A stretch of 64,000 nt of DNA from Ureaplasma urealyticum serovar 8 str. ATCC 27618 (GCF_000169535.1 NZ_AAYN02000002.1:310001-374000); one strand, 5' to 3'; positions 46,977 to 59,948 are shown, counted from the stretch's first letter. Notes: generated from the letters alone by a model not told the origin. A program made the numbers and translations.

Positions 46977-49900
46977 ATGTTTAAAAATTTAATTAAGAAT
47001 GTCTATCGTTATTTACTAAAAAGCAAAGCCTCTTTTATAGGTCTTTGCCTTTTATTATTTGTGTCAATTTTTAGTTTTAGTATGTTAACAAACCTTTCTA
47101 AAACACTAACACGATCATACACTAATTTAGTTAATAAGCAAAAATTACATGATATTACTGTTAATGAAAGTTATATTGAAGATCAAAAAAGTGTTAAGCA
47201 AGCACAATTTAATAAACTTTTAGGTGAATTGAAATTATTTTATGCACTACAAGGTTTAAATTTTGATTGAACTCGTTCAAATTCATTAATTGTTAATTCT
47301 ACAAAAGATGATATTACTTATAAAATTGTTGAATATTCAACAAATAAGCAAATTAACACGTTTGATGAACAAACAATTAAACGTTTAGTTGCTAATAGTT
47401 TTTTTGATGTTGATTTATATAGTATTTTAAATAATGCTAAAGCTGACGTTATTGATTTAATTAAAACTAAAAATTTTAATACTAACCTTATTGTTAATAA
47501 TTTAAAAGAGTTAGAAGATAATCCAAAAATTAATTTAGTTAAATTAAACAAAGTTGATAATTATGATGTTAGCAATAGCCAACAAGCACGTCTTTATTTA
47601 TTAAAAAATATTGTTTATGGTGCATGACCATCAAAAACAAATAGTTTATATACAAGTTTTAAAAAAGCTTATGAATATAGCTTAGAAGATAAAAACTATG
47701 ATCCTTTAGTTGGTAATGTAAAACTAAATAATAAAACTAATTTTGATGCTTTAGAAGCCAAAAAAATTAGTACCCAATTTATTTTAATGCTATATCCATC
47801 AAAAAAAGGTATAAGTTTAAATGGTAATGTTAATACTGTTGTTAAAGGGCATCGAATAACCTTTAGTTTTGAACCTGCTGGTATTCCTATTCCAGTTTAT
47901 TTTGATGTTAAATCAGCATATACACTAGTTGGTTTAGGTGCGTTTTTATCTAGTCATAACAAACAAAAATATCCAATGGATTTATGACAAAAAGCTTTAG
48001 TTGAACATCAAGACCAAAAAAGTTTTGAAAAATGATTTAATAGTTTAGATGAAAAATATATTGTTCATATTGATAATACACCTTATCTAATTTTAGATAG
48101 TGGAATTACACCTGATTTCATGTATCCAATTATTTCATTTACATCTGTTATTCCTAACCCTAAAAAAGAAGGTTTAGTATATGCTAATTTAAATGGATAT
48201 GCTCGTATTCATGATGCTTTTAGATCGAACCCAGCTGAAAAGAATTTGCAAATTCGGATTACTAATCAAAAGCATGAAGCTGTTGATATTAATACTTTAA
48301 AAAAGATTACTAAAGATTTAAATGATCGAATTAAAAGAGAAAGTATTATGAATTGACCAACAAGCTTGGATGCAGCATATTTAAAAGATGATACTAACAA
48401 TCATATTACACCAAGCCCACTAAGATTAGTTTTTATTGATAAAATTACAAGTACAATCCAAACATTTAGTATTCTAATAACTTTATTTATTTTAGTTTTA
48501 GCTGTTTTTGTAATCGTTATTATTATTAATCGTTTCTTAGCTCAAAACAAAATCAATATTGGAATTTCAATTGCCAATGGTGTTGCTCGTTGAAAAATTA
48601 TTTTAAGTTTTGGTTTTATTGGATTAATTCCATGTGTTGTTGGCGGGTTGTGTGGTTATTTAGTAGCTTATTTTACGCAAAATTTAGCCGTTAGTATTTT
48701 TAGTGAATACTGACTAATTCCTACAGCTTTAGAAGGTTTTGATTTTGGTGCTTTAATAACAGTTATTGTTTTCCCATTTTTACTATTTTTTGCTTTAATA
48801 GCTATTTTAGGATATTGATCAGTAAGAAAACCGCCAATTAATTTAATGCGTGGTACAGAAACATTTAAGATTTCTAAAATTGTTCATGTTATTAAATTGC
48901 CATTTAAATACATGAGTGGTTTTAATAAATATTTAATTACCCTATCATTTTCATCGATCACAAGAATTATTATTTTTTCAATAATGATTGCTTTATCATT
49001 TGGATCAATCATGTTCTTAACTGGAACAAGAGGAAAAATTAAACAAACGACAGATGCAACATTGCAAACAAAAAAATATCGTTATGGAATCGATTTAATA
49101 ACACCAACAGATCAAGGTGGTCAATATATCTCTTTAAGCACAAATCAGATTGGTTCAACATTAAGTGATGAAAACAACCATGAATTAACCCAAAAATACG
49201 AAAGTAGTGATTATAAAGATTTTATTAATTCACCATTATTTAAAAATTTACAAAACTTAAAATTAATTGGTGCAAAAGATGATCAACGTCGAACTTATGA
49301 CATCAACTATATTGCCAATGCTTTCCAAGTTAAACAATTTTTAGATTTTAATTTTGGTTTTGGAGATATTAATAGTGGTAGTTCAAGTAATCCATGAAGC
49401 ATTACTAAATCATTAATTCCTGAAAATAATTTACAAATTTTAAATGAAACTTATAAAAAATGAGGTTCAAAACTAATTAATGATCATAGTATTTTTTCCA
49501 AACAACTTATTAAAAAAGGTGTTAATGAATTAGCTTATGACAACTTAAATATTCGTAATAGTTATGACCCAAACGAATATTTTAATCCTTTTGAATTTAA
49601 AGATATTATTAATACACATTTAAAACAATTTGATAAATCACTTTTAGATCAACATGTGTCATATGAAATTTTAGTGCGTGTACACAACAACTTATTTAAT
49701 TATAAAAATATTTATGGCAAATTAGTTTTTAGAAAAAACGAATGAATCATTTATTTTGAAAATAGTAATTTTAGTATTGGTGATCAAAACTTTATTAGTG
49801 GAATTTATTATAAAAAATCTAATGAACAAGATTATGATTTAGATCATCATATTTTTAAAAATGTAGATTTAATTTATGATGAAATTTATTTTGAACGAAA

Positions 49901-51704
49901 TCGAAAACAAAATTATCAAAAATTAATTTATCAAACATTTAGTTCATATTTTAGAACACGTTTTTTAAAATATGATCCAGAGGGTAATTTCAATTATTTA
50001 TTACCACTAAAATATTTTAATGCAACAATTGTTAGAAAAGAGTTGTTACAAAACGCAATTAATAACGAAATCATTTTTAAAAATGAACAAAATAAAATAA
50101 CTAAAAAAATTAGTTTTAAAAATGATAATGATCTAGTTATTACTAAAATTAATGATGCAACTTATGAGATTAAAAATGTTGTTAATAATCAAATTTATAT
50201 TTATTATCCAAGACAAATTAAGCGTTCTTATAAAATTGATCCAGCCAAAGCTACTAATGCAATTAAAACTGGATTATCTGTTAAATTAGATAATGATTTT
50301 ATTAATTTAGTATTATTAACTCATCCATCAATTAATCCATCTTACACTGATGTTTGATCAGGTATTACATTTAATATGATTGGTTTTGATTATTTAACAA
50401 AAAATAATAAGACACAATTAAATGAATTTGATGAACCATACATTTGAATTGATGCGCAAATTAATAAAATTAACAAGCAAAAATATGAAGAAGCTAAAAA
50501 TCCTAAAATCATTGGAATTATTAAAAATTCAAAATTAGTCCATTTATTATCTAATAAAAAACAAATTAATCATTTATTGTTTAATGAAAATGATGAACAA
50601 GTAGCAATTATTAATCGAGTCGCTGCAAAATATTACAATTTAAAAATAGGTGATCATTTTAGTTTTGTTGCTAATAATCAAACAAATCGATATACAAAAG
50701 ATTATGTTAAAAAACAAATTACTCTAAAAGTTGTTGGAATAATTGATACTTACCAAGAAATTGAAATTTATACTGGAATTAAAAATGCGGCACAAATTTT
50801 AGGAATGCATAGTTCGCCATACGCTGATAAATCATTGTATGAAGGATATGATGGTGCTTTTAATGGAATCTTTACAAACAAAAGCGATCCAGCGATGCTA
50901 ACACGGATTATTTCTATTTATTCACCATCTGGTTTATATCCTGTTTCAGAAATATGAAAAAAAGACGCAGCAACAATTGATTTAATTAAAAATATTTTAA
51001 GTGATAAATATTCAATGTATGAATTAAATAATAAATCAGACCCTAAATCATTAGTTTTAAGTTCGCGTTTATCTTTAACAAAAGCTTTAGGTTATAAAGA
51101 TTTTAACACACTTAAATTAGACGCTCGTAATATTTATGATGAAAACCATAACTATTTAGGATTAAGAAATGAACAAGCTCAAGCTGAATGAGTAATTGAT
51201 AAATTAATTAGTATTTATGGACGTGATACTTACTCATCAACTTTAAAGAATGTTGAAGTAGTAGATGTTTTATTTGCAGTTTTAGAAACTGCTTCAAAAA
51301 CAATTCAAACTGTAGAAATTGTTGTAATCCTTTTAATCTTATTTATCATTATCTTAGTTCTTGTTTTAATGTCAATTAATTCATTATCAGATATATTAAA
51401 AGTTGCTAAATTATTAAAAAACATGGGTTATAATGATTTAAAAAATGCACAATTATTCTTAATGGCCTTTTTACCCCCATTAATTATTGGATCAATTATT
51501 TCAATTCCATTAGTTGTTTTAGTAATGCAAGCATTTAGTGAAATGATTTTCAATAGTTTAAATGTTTTATTAACAACCGGTTTTATTTGATGACATTTTT
51601 TAATTATCTTATTAATTGTTGCGATTATTTTATTGATAATGTGAGCAATTGCTATTCGCATTTTAAGGACATCAAATATTGCTGATGCAAGTAAGCGTGG
51701 TTAA
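46977..51704 (+). CDS. Large FtsX/MacB-type ABC transporter permease
   Basis: 1575 residues in one code-4 frame. Membrane layout is one helix (17-39), a large outside domain (40-490), three helices (492-520, 541-566, 591-615), one helix (661-683), a second large outside domain (684-1445) and three helices (1448-1470, 1492-1520, 1538-1564). This 1+3, 1+3 duplication is the FtsX/MacB permease arrangement. FtsX-like cores include IGISIANGVARWKIILSFGFIG after the second helix. No ATPase gene is next to it in this window. Substrate unknown; family members export lipoproteins, peptides or regulate wall/surface proteins. Start ATG 46977 lacks a clear ribosome site (in-frame TTG at 46959 possible). 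Confidence 0.82.
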
Positions 51705-51731
51705 AATTAAAAGATAATACTAATATATTTG

Positions 51732-51740
51732 TGTTATAAT
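51732..51740 (+). promoter_or_regulatory. Extended -10 promoter of nusA operon
   Basis: TGTTATAAT, a full TG-n-TATAAT match, 79 bases before the nusA ATG. No good -35. Confidence 0.6.
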
Positions 51741-51764
51741 ATTTTTGATAAATGAAATGTAAGT

Positions 51765-51797
51765 GAAATGACAACCTTCAATGGTTGTCATTTCTTG
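51765..51797 (+). terminator. Hairpin in nusA leader (possible attenuator)
   Basis: A 12-bp perfect stem GAAATGACAACC (51765-51776) / GGTTGTCATTTC (51783-51794) has a 6-base loop and TTGTTT after it. It lies between the promoter and nusA. It could end the permease transcript or act as a leader attenuator. Confidence 0.65.
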
Positions 51798-51818
51798 TTT
51801 ATACGAAAGGTTATGAAA

Positions 51819-53195
51819 ATGTCTAATTCATTTAAATCAAAAGAATTCATTGAATATTTTAAAGATACAGCTAAACAAAACGAAATTGAACTTGAAGTTT
51901 TATCATCTATTATTAAAGAAGCTTTTGAAAAGACTTATTTACGTACTCATCCAGGTGAAAATTTTGAAACAAATATTAATCTAAAAGAAGGAACAATTAA
52001 TTGTTTTCGAAATTTAGTTGTTGTTGAAAATGAAAAAGCTCATAATGAAGATTTAGAAACATGCTTAGATGACGCTGTTGAAATTTTATTAGATGATGCT
52101 CGTAAAATCAATGCTAATGCTCAAATTGGTGATACTATTAAACAATATATTTTAATTGATGATTTTAAGAGTATTGAAGTTGGTCAAATTGGGAGTTTAT
52201 TACGTCAAAAAATCACAGAAATTCATAATAAAAGAGTGGCTGATTTTTGAAAACCATCTTTAATGAAAATGATTCGTGCAAAAGTTGCTGAAATCAATTA
52301 CAATAAACAACGTAATGAAATTACTGGTGTAAAAGTTGAATTAGATGACCAATGAAAAACATTAGGTTATTTAAGTCGTAAAGATCGTATTGGTGATGAA
52401 AAATTTAAAGTTGGTGAAACTTATGATTTCATTATCAAAGAAGTTAAAGAACAAAGTCGTTTATGACCAGTTTTATTATCAAGAACAGAACCAGAATTAG
52501 TTGAAGAAATTTTAAAACGTGAAGTTGTTGATATTAAAAATGGTAATATTGAAATTAAAAAAATTGCTCGAATTGCTGGTTTTAAAACTAAAGTAGCAGT
52601 AAGCACTAATTTATTAAATATTGAACCAGTAGCTGTTGTTGTTGGAAACAAAGGTTTAACAATTACATCTATTTCTAAACAATTAAATAATGAACGAATT
52701 GATGTTATTCGTTATGCTGATGATAAACGTATTTTTATTGCTAATGCCATTGGTTTAGATAAACTAAAAGGTCTTTTAGTACAAGAAAATGAAAGTGGTC
52801 AACGTTCTGCTATTGCGATTGTAAGTAAAGAAGATTTACCAAGTGTTATTGGTCGTGGCGGTGCTAACATTCGTCTAATTGCTAAAATTACTGAATGAAA
52901 TATTGATGTTAAAACAATTGAACAAGCATTTGAAGAAAATGTTGTATATGAAAAATTTGATGAAAAAATTTATCGTTCATGAAATATTGAATCAATTAAT
53001 AAAAAGAATGTTACAAACGATGAAATGCTAGCTTTAATTGATAATATGCAAGATGAAAAAGTTGAGAAAACTGAACAAGTTAAAGATCAATTAAAACAAC
53101 AAGAAAAACAAACTATTGTTTCAAATAATGATGATAGTGAAAACGATGATGAGCAATTAGAATATCTTGAAGGATTTGAGGATTTTAAATTCTAG
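51819..53195 (+). CDS. nusA: Transcription termination/antitermination protein NusA
   Basis: 458 residues. An N-terminal RNA-polymerase-binding domain (1-125) is followed by S1 (about 130-200) and two KH domains; the second contains VIGRGGANIRLIAKIT near residue 345. An acidic low-complexity tail follows (about 410-458, with NNDDSENDDE), instead of the acidic repeats of E. coli. ATG 51819 is chosen because AAAGG ends 8 bases before it; the ATG two codons upstream is too close. Leads the operon nusA-rnpM-infB-rbfA. Confidence 0.95.
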
Positions 53196-53206
53196 TTTAA
53201 TTCATT

Positions 53207-53458
53207 ATGGCAATGAAAGTTAATCAAAGAACTTGCATTTTTAGTAAAAAAAAATATCCTAAAAATGAATTGGTTCGTTTTGTCATTATTAATGATGAAT
53301 TAATCTTCGATTTAAATCATTATCGTGGATATTATTTAAAGATTCAAAAAAATATGAATCTTGAAAAATTGTATCAATTTTTAAAAAAACGTTTTATGAT
53401 TAAAAACGAAGAACAAGTTTATCAGATTTTAAAACAATTAATTCAATCATTAATTTAA
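53207..53458 (+). CDS. rnpM: YlxR/RnpM family RNA-binding protein
   Basis: 83 residues. N-terminal [20 protein letters not shown] matches the YlxR signature (R-x-C-x-x-x-x, then L-x-R-F/I-V). The place between nusA and infB is the standard location of ylxR. The Bacillus protein has been described as a nucleoid-associated regulator and as an RNase P modulator; rnpB is in this same window. Starts 11 bases after nusA. Confidence 0.88.
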   Translation: MAMKVNQRTCIFSKKKYPKNELVRFVIINDELIFDLNHYRGYYLKIQKNMNLEKLYQFLKKRFMIKNEEQVYQILKQLIQSLI

Positions 53459-53496
53459 AATATATACTAAGAATAATAGAAGTAAGAGGGAAAAAT

Positions 53497-55341
53497 ATGG
53501 CGAAAAAAAATATCAAACAAAAAAAAGATAATCGGATAGCAATTGATGTAAAAAAACACATTAAAAAAGTTGATGTTGGGGTTTTTGGTGGTACGTTTGT
53601 TTTCACATCACCTCTTAGTATTGCAGAATTAGCACCAAAACTAAATAAAAGTGCAAACGAAATTATCATGCGTTATTTCAAAAAAGGTGTTGTTTATAAT
53701 TTAAACACCATTTTAGATGAAGAACAAATTGGTGAATTATGTTTAGAATATGATTTAGATTTTAAAATTGAAAAAAATGTTAATACAGAAAATCTTTTAG
53801 AAAATATTGCTTTTGATGATTTAGAAGCCGATTTAGTTGCTCGTGCACCAATTGTAACAATTATGGGACACGTTGATCATGGTAAAACAACTCTTTTAGA
53901 TACAATTCGTAAATCATCAGTAACAGCATCTGAAGCTGGAGGGATTACTCAACACATTGGTGCTTACCAAATTCTAAAAGGCGATAAACCAATTACTTTT
54001 ATTGATACGCCTGGCCATGAGGCCTTTACTGAAATGCGTGCACGTGGTGCAAATTTAACAGATATTGTAATTTTAGTTGTTGCAGCTGATGATGGTATTA
54101 AAATGCAAACTGAAGAAGCGATTGATCATGCTAAAGCTGCTAATGTACCTATTATTGTATTTGTTAATAAAATGGATAAATATGAAGCAAACCCTGATAA
54201 AGTTTTAAACCAATTAAGCGCTAAAGAAATTGTTGCTGAAGAACTTGGTGGAGATATTGTTTTTGTTAAAGGATCAGCATTAAAAAATGAAGGCATTTTT
54301 GAACTATTAGATTCAATCTTATTAATTGCTGAACTAAATGATTATAAAGCTAACCCTAATCGTTTAGCTTATGGAACAACAATTGAAGCAAATTTAGATA
54401 AAGGTCATGGTCCTCTTGCTACTTTATTAGTTCAAAATGGTACCTTACGAAAAGGTGATTATTTAGTTGTTGGATCAACATATGGAAAAATTCGTAATAT
54501 GTTCGATGAATATGACAATGAAATTGAAATGGCCTTGCCTTCAAAACCAGTTAAAGTTTCTGGTTTTGAAGAAGTACCAACAGCTGGTGATAAATTTTTA
54601 GCATTGGCTGATGAAAAACAAGCGCGAGCGATTGCTAATGATGTAAAACAAAAGAAAATTCGTTTAGAACGTTCAATGTTGCAAAGTTCTGATATTCGTG
54701 CCAAAATTGCTAATGGTGAATTAAAAAATATTAATTTAATTATTAAAGCTGATGTTCAAGGATCACTTGAAGCACTAAAGGGTATTTTTAATAGTATTAA
54801 TATTGAAGGTGTAACAACAACACTAGTACGTAGTGCCATTGGAACAATTAGTGAAAGTGATGTACGATTAGCCCAAACTTCTGATGCGATTATTATTGGT
54901 TTTAATGTTCGTGCTAATCGAATTATTAAGGATTTAGCTGATTCAGTTGGCGTACAAATTATGAATTATGACATCATTTATAAATTTAAAGAAGATTTAG
55001 AAGCATGAATGAAGGGAACTTTAGATCCAATTATTGTTGAAGAAGTTATTGGTGAAGCAAAAGTTCTTAAACTATTTAAACATAGTCAAGTTGGAACAAT
55101 TTGTGGATGTCGAGTAATTAATGGTAAAATTAAAAGAAATGCATTAGTTCGTGTTTTACGAGATGGCATTGTCATTTATAACTCAAAAATCGCTACTTTA
55201 CAACACAATAAAGATAGTGTTAATGAAGTCATTGCTGATAAAGAATGTGGACTAACAATTGCAAACTTTAATGATGTTAAAGAAAATGATATTATTGAAG
55301 TTTATGTTAAAGTTGAAAAAAATCATGATGAGGTTAAGTAA
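53497..55341 (+). CDS. infB: Translation initiation factor IF-2
   Basis: 614 residues, short form without the long N-terminal extension of E. coli. GTPase that brings fMet-tRNA to the ribosome. G1 GHVDHGKT is at 124-131, switch [11 protein letters not shown] follows, then NKMD and a GSAL G5-type block. C-terminal domains carry [10 protein letters not shown]-like [11 protein letters not shown] and [12 protein letters not shown]. The N-terminal IF2_N-type region (about 38-75) shows [27 protein letters not shown]. One TGA (Trp) near the end splits it under the standard code. Confidence 0.97.
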
Positions 55342-55348
55342 ATAAAAT

Positions 55349-55699
55349 ATGGCAAACGAAGTTCGAGTTGCAAGGTTGGAATCTTTAATTAAAGATGTTA
55401 TTAACAATGCGTTAGCAAATGAAATTAACGATAAAATTGCGAAATTAGCACGTGTAACTGCAGTGCGTTTAAGTAATGATTTATCAGTAGCAAAAATTTT
55501 CTTAGATGCTCACAAACGTGAAAGTATGCCTAAGGTTTTAGAAAATGTTAATAAAGTTAGTGGTTTATTACGTTCAAAATTAGCTGCTGAATGAACTAGT
55601 TATAAAGTACCAGAATTGCGTTTTGTAATTGATGAAACAATTGATTATGCTAACCATATTGATGAATTATTTAAAAAGATTAAACAACAAGAAAATTAA
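55349..55699 (+). CDS. rbfA: Ribosome-binding factor A
   Basis: 116 residues, KH-like fold, helps mature the 16S 5' end and 30S subunit. Start block RVARLESLIKDVINNAL and the middle VTAVRLSNDLSVAKIFLDAH are family marks, with PELRFVIDETIDYANHIDELF as the C-terminal block. It begins 7 bases after infB, the conserved order. Confidence 0.94.
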
Positions 55700-55705
55700 T
55701 AACTA

Positions 55706-56116
55706 ATGTTAAAAAAACAAAATAAAAATAAAGAACAATACTGATTAGAAAAGCATTTACGTCAAAAAAAGGGTTTGATTGTTTCTTGATCAATTATTTT
55801 TAGTATACTAGTTTTATTATCAATTGGTTTTGGCTTGATTTTACATTTTTTTGATTCAACTAATTTAAGTATTCAACTAAGTTTTATTGTTAATGTAAAT
55901 AAATACTTAGTTGATGTTACTAAAATACTAGTTTATATAGGTTTTGGTTTAATTTATTTACCAATTGTCTTCTTATTAGGTTGTTGGATTACTGGAATTA
56001 ATGGTGTTCATGAATCGCTATATTATCATATATTTATTTGGGCGTTTTATTTCATTAGTGTTATTTTATTAATTATTACCATTTGTTTAAGTATTGCAAC
56101 ACATATTTATTACTAA
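55706..56116 (+). CDS. Small hydrophobic membrane protein
   Basis: 136 residues with three membrane helices (about 25-50, 72-97 and 108-132) and a Lys/Gln-rich N-terminus on the cytoplasmic side. No family is recognised. Starts 6 bases after rbfA and ends at a terminator, so it is the last gene of the nusA operon. It uses TGG for two of its Trp codons although TGA prevails elsewhere in the window. Confidence 0.75.
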
Positions 56117-56149
56117 AAAAAGATAGGAGCTTAAACCCTATCATTTTTT
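56116..56149 (+). terminator. Terminator of nusA operon
   Basis: GATAGG (56122-56127) pairs with CCTATC (56137-56142), with an A run before and T6 after. It may also serve the opposing lipoprotein gene. Confidence 0.8.
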
Positions 56150-56162
56150 AATGCCAATTATT

Positions 56163-57245
56163 TTATATTATAGGTTCATTTGGTGGACCCATTTCTTTTG
56201 TTAATATTTTTTTATTAGTTAATTGATTTGTTAAATCAATGTCATTAATCATAATTGATACAATTTTATATTCAGCATCATTTGCTAATTGCTTTGCAGT
56301 CAGTACGATTGTTTTTTCACCATGAATAACTGTTAAATTATCTTTTTGATGATTAGAGCAAATAGTTATAATTGTTTTAGCATCATTCTTTTTTCTTAAT
56401 TTAATAACAATTGATGGATTATTATCACGATCAAATAAATCTAATTTATCAAAAAATAATTTAATGCTATAACCAAAGCTTTGAATTAAATATTCAATCT
56501 TTTTTAAAGATAATTCATCGTTTTTTGTACTAAATTCTAAATCGCTAAGTTCGTTTGCATTTATTAAATGCTCTTGGTTTTTAGCATCAATAATACTAGC
56601 TTTTTTAAGTTTATAAGTTGCATCTTTTTCAAGTGCTTCTAGTTTTAAATTTATTTTTTTCTCTCTTACTTCTTCTTCATAAAGTGGCATTTCAAAAATT
56701 GTTGGTTCTTGCTTTGTTTCTTGATTTTTAAGTTTAACATCAAATTCTAGCTTTAATTTAATTTCAGAATTGTTTGCAAAACTAACAAAACCATAGTGAT
56801 TTAAATCTACTTTAGAAATATCTAATTCAATTAATTGTTTATTTTTAGGTACACCAACATCTTGATCTTTAATTTTAAATAAAAAAGGTTTAGTACTAGT
56901 AGGCGTTGTTAATTTGTGATTGTTTTTAATTTGATCATTTTTTAAGTGATTAGTAATTTCAGGAGATTTTTTTGAATCAGGTTTTGATGTTTGTACGACT
57001 TTAGAACTTGATGGATTATCGTTTTTTTCTTTGCCACTATCTTTTTTATCTTCTGGTTTTGTTATTAAATTTTCATCGTTTTTATTATTAGGTTGTTTTT
57101 TATAATTTGATTGTACTAATTCTTGTTTAGAATTGTGATTGTTTTTATTAGTTTTTTGACAAGAAGATAAAATGCTAACTGATAATATACCTACTATTCC
57201 AAAACCAAATAGGGCGTATATTTTTTTATTTTTTTGTTTAAACAT
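56163..57245 (-). CDS. Predicted surface lipoprotein
   Basis: 360 residues. Signal with lipobox LSSC (Cys29). A hydrophilic Lys/Asn/Ser/Asp-rich linker (about 30-105, with KDSGKEKNDNPSSS) is followed by a folded region (about 110-355) of alternating beta-like strands that end in similar lines such as YKLKKASIIDA and YKIVSIMINDIDL. The latter pattern recalls DUF1410-type repeats of Ureaplasma lipoproteins, which I propose with low certainty. The start is taken at 57245 because AAAGGA lies 8 bases upstream; an in-frame ATG at 57260 precedes that site. Likely exposed on the cell surface. Confidence 0.82.
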   Translation of the reverse strand: MFKQKNKKIYALFGFGIVGILSVSILSSCQKTNKNNHNSKQELVQSNYKKQPNNKNDENLITKPEDKKDSGKEKNDNPSSSKVVQTSKPDSKKSPEITNHLKNDQIKNNHKLTTPTSTKPFLFKIKDQDVGVPKNKQLIELDISKVDLNHYGFVSFANNSEIKLKLEFDVKLKNQETKQEPTIFEMPLYEEEVREKKINLKLEALEKDATYKLKKASIIDAKNQEHLINANELSDLEFSTKNDELSLKKIEYLIQSFGYSIKLFFDKLDLFDRDNNPSIVIKLRKKNDAKTIITICSNHQKDNLTVIHGEKTIVLTAKQLANDAEYKIVSIMINDIDLTNQLTNKKILTKEMGPPNEPII

Positions 57246-57322
57246 TTTAGTTCCTTTCATTTTTTAAGAGTTCAAATGAGAATCAATAAAATATATCATA
57301 AATTTATTTCAATTTTTCAAAA

Positions 57323-58018
57323 TTAGGATTTAAGCTGTTTATTATAGATCTTTGCATTTTTGCAATATTTTAAAACAAAATCTCAAAAAGAGTTTTGATG
57401 ATGTTGGTATTTTATATGTGCTAATTCATGAATAACAACATATTGAATAATTTCTTGATCATAATGCACTAAAAAATATGAAAGTTTAATGATATGCTTT
57501 AATTTATCATAAACACCTCATCGACTTTTATAAAAACCAAATTCATATTCTTTTGCAGCTAAATTAGTTATATTTTCAGCATTTTTAATGATTTGTGAAA
57601 AAATGATTTCAGCCAAGTATTTTAGAATTTTTTGATAAATTAATTTTGAATTAGCTAAATTTTGGTTTTGATCATAAATATAAATAATTTGTTTTTGAAG
57701 ATCAAATTCACAATGAAAATCATTATTTACTAACTTAATAGTTGAAAATTTTGTTCCTAATAAAATGATTCAATTTAAATGTTGTTCATCATATTTAATT
57801 CTTTTTAAATCATTTTCATATAGTTTTAAAATTTTTAGTTTATTGTTTATAACAAAATCTTGAGTAATATCAACTAATGTTAGATTATTAATCAAACAAA
57901 CAATTTCATGATTAATAATCTTGATTTTAATGTATTTAATTTTTGGTTGTAAACAAACTTTAACAATAATCTTTTTTTGATTAATTTCAAAATTTAGATC
58001 TTTGACAAAATTCAACAT
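57323..58018 (-). CDS. YgjP/SprT-like zinc metallopeptidase (DUF45)
   Basis: 231 residues. Contains the zinc-protease motif HELAH in YVVIHELAHIKYQHHQNSFW, with a later His (QHHQNSFW) as probable third ligand. This is the YgjP (DUF45) pattern; upstream SRWGVYDKLKHI also fits the family's RWGSC-like block. The usual Cys of that block is not seen (WGVYD). Function of the family is not settled. It begins 12 bases after the lepA stop on the same strand, so it is probably co-transcribed. Confidence 0.85.
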
Positions 58019-58030
58019 AAATAATTGGTA

Positions 58031-59830
58031 TTAGTTTTCACTTAAAACTTTAACAAATGCATCTTGTGGAACATCAACATTTCCAATTGCTTTTAGACGT
58101 TTTTTACCTTCTTTTTGTTGTTCTAGAAGTTTTTTCTTTCTTGAAACATCTCCACCATAACATTTAGCAATTACGTCCTTACGTACTGCTTTAATAGTTT
58201 CACGAGCAATAATTTTTGATCCAATTGAAGCTTGGATAGGAATTTCAAATTGGTGTTTTGGAATCACTTCTTTTAATTTTTCGCAAATAATTTTTGATTT
58301 ACCATAAGCAAAATCACGATGTGCAATAATACTTAAAGCATCAACTTTATTACCATTTAACATAATATCAATTTTAACTAATTTTTCAGCTTGATAGCCA
58401 ATTAGTTCGTAATCCATGGTTGCATATCCTTTAGTAATTGATTTTAGTGAATCAAAAAAACTATACATAATTTCAGCTAATGGCATTTTATAAATTAATC
58501 GTCGTCTTGTACCATCAATAACTTCTAAATCTTGGTAAGATCCTCTTCGTGATTGACACAATTCCATAATAGCACCAACATAATTATCTGGTGTAATGAT
58601 TGCTAATTTAACAAATGGTTCTTTAATTGCTTTAATATTAGTTGGTTCTGGCATTTTAGCAGGACTATCAATACTAATTTCTTGATTATTTGTTAACTCA
58701 ATTTTATAAATTACTGAAGGCGCAGTTAAGATTAATTCAATATTAAATTCACGCGCAATTCGTTCACGAATTACATCCATATGTAATAATCCTAAAAATC
58801 CACAACGAATTCCAAATCCTAGCGCCTGTGATGTTTCATATTCATAAGTTAATGCAGCATCTGATAATGAAATTTTAGCCATTGCTTCTTTTAAATCATC
58901 GTATTGACTAGTATCAATTGGATATAGACCACAATAAACCATTGGTAAGATTTTTTTATAACCTGGTAATGGTTTATCAGCAGGGTTATTAGCATGGGTA
59001 ATTGTATCCCCGACATTAATATCTTTAACTGTTTTAATAGCAGCAGCTACTCACCCAACTTCTCCAGCTACTAATTCAGTTTTATTAACAATTTTTGGTG
59101 TTCTAATTCCTAATTCGCTAACAATATAGTCTTTATTGTTGGCCATCATACGAATTTTATCACCAACTTTAATTGTTCCTTGTTTTATACGAACTAAACA
59201 AACAACACCTTTGTAAGAATCGTAGAAAGAATCAAAGATTAAGGCTTGTAATTTAGCATCATCATTAGCATCTAATGGTGGTGGTACATGTTTAATAATT
59301 GCTTCTAGTACATCTTGAATGTTTAAACCTGTTTTTGCTGAAATTAAAGGAATATCTGATGTATCTAAACCAATAACATCTTCAATTTCTTTTTTAACAC
59401 GATCAGGATCTGCTGATGGTAAATCAATTTTATTAATGGTTGGCACAATTTCTAAATTGTTTTCTAATGCTAAATAAACATTAGATAGCGTTTGAGCTTC
59501 AATTCCTTGTGCAGCATCTACAACTAAAATTGCACCCTCACAAGCAGCTAAACTTCGCGAAACTTCATAAGTAAAATCAACGTGTCCTGGAGTATCGATT
59601 AAATGAATTAAATATTCGTTATTATCTCTAGCATGATATTTAATTTGCACAGCGTTTAATTTGATAGTAATTCCACGTTCACGTTCAATGTCCATAGAAT
59701 CTAAAATTTGGTTTGTCATTTCACGTTTACTTAAAGTATTTGTAAATTCAATAATTCGATCTGATAATGTTGATTTACCATGATCAATATGGGCGATGAT
59801 ACTAAAATTACGGATGAACTTTTTGTCCAT
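58031..59830 (-). CDS. lepA: Elongation factor 4 (LepA)
   Basis: 599 residues, standard length. Ribosomal GTPase with back-translocation or biogenesis roles. G1 AHIDHGKS is at 13-20, followed by [40 protein letters not shown] and [10 protein letters not shown]. The LepA-specific C-terminal domain has [21 protein letters not shown]. Two TGA Trp codons (one near 59048, one in VSRSL...-later region) split it under the standard code. Confidence 0.97.
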
Positions 59831-59897
59831 ATAATAACCACTCTTTACTTTTTTAAAAACATTATTATATTTTAAATTATTTTAAAGTAATAAAAAT

Positions 59898-59925
59898 AAA
59901 AAAACAACTCCAAGAAAGAGTTGTT
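59898..59925 (-). terminator. Terminator after lemA
   Basis: An 8-bp stem (59918-59925 with 59903-59910) AACAACTC / GAGTTGTT is followed by a T7 run on the minus strand. Confidence 0.85.
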
Positions 59926-59948
59926 ACATAGTTTTTAGTTATTACATA

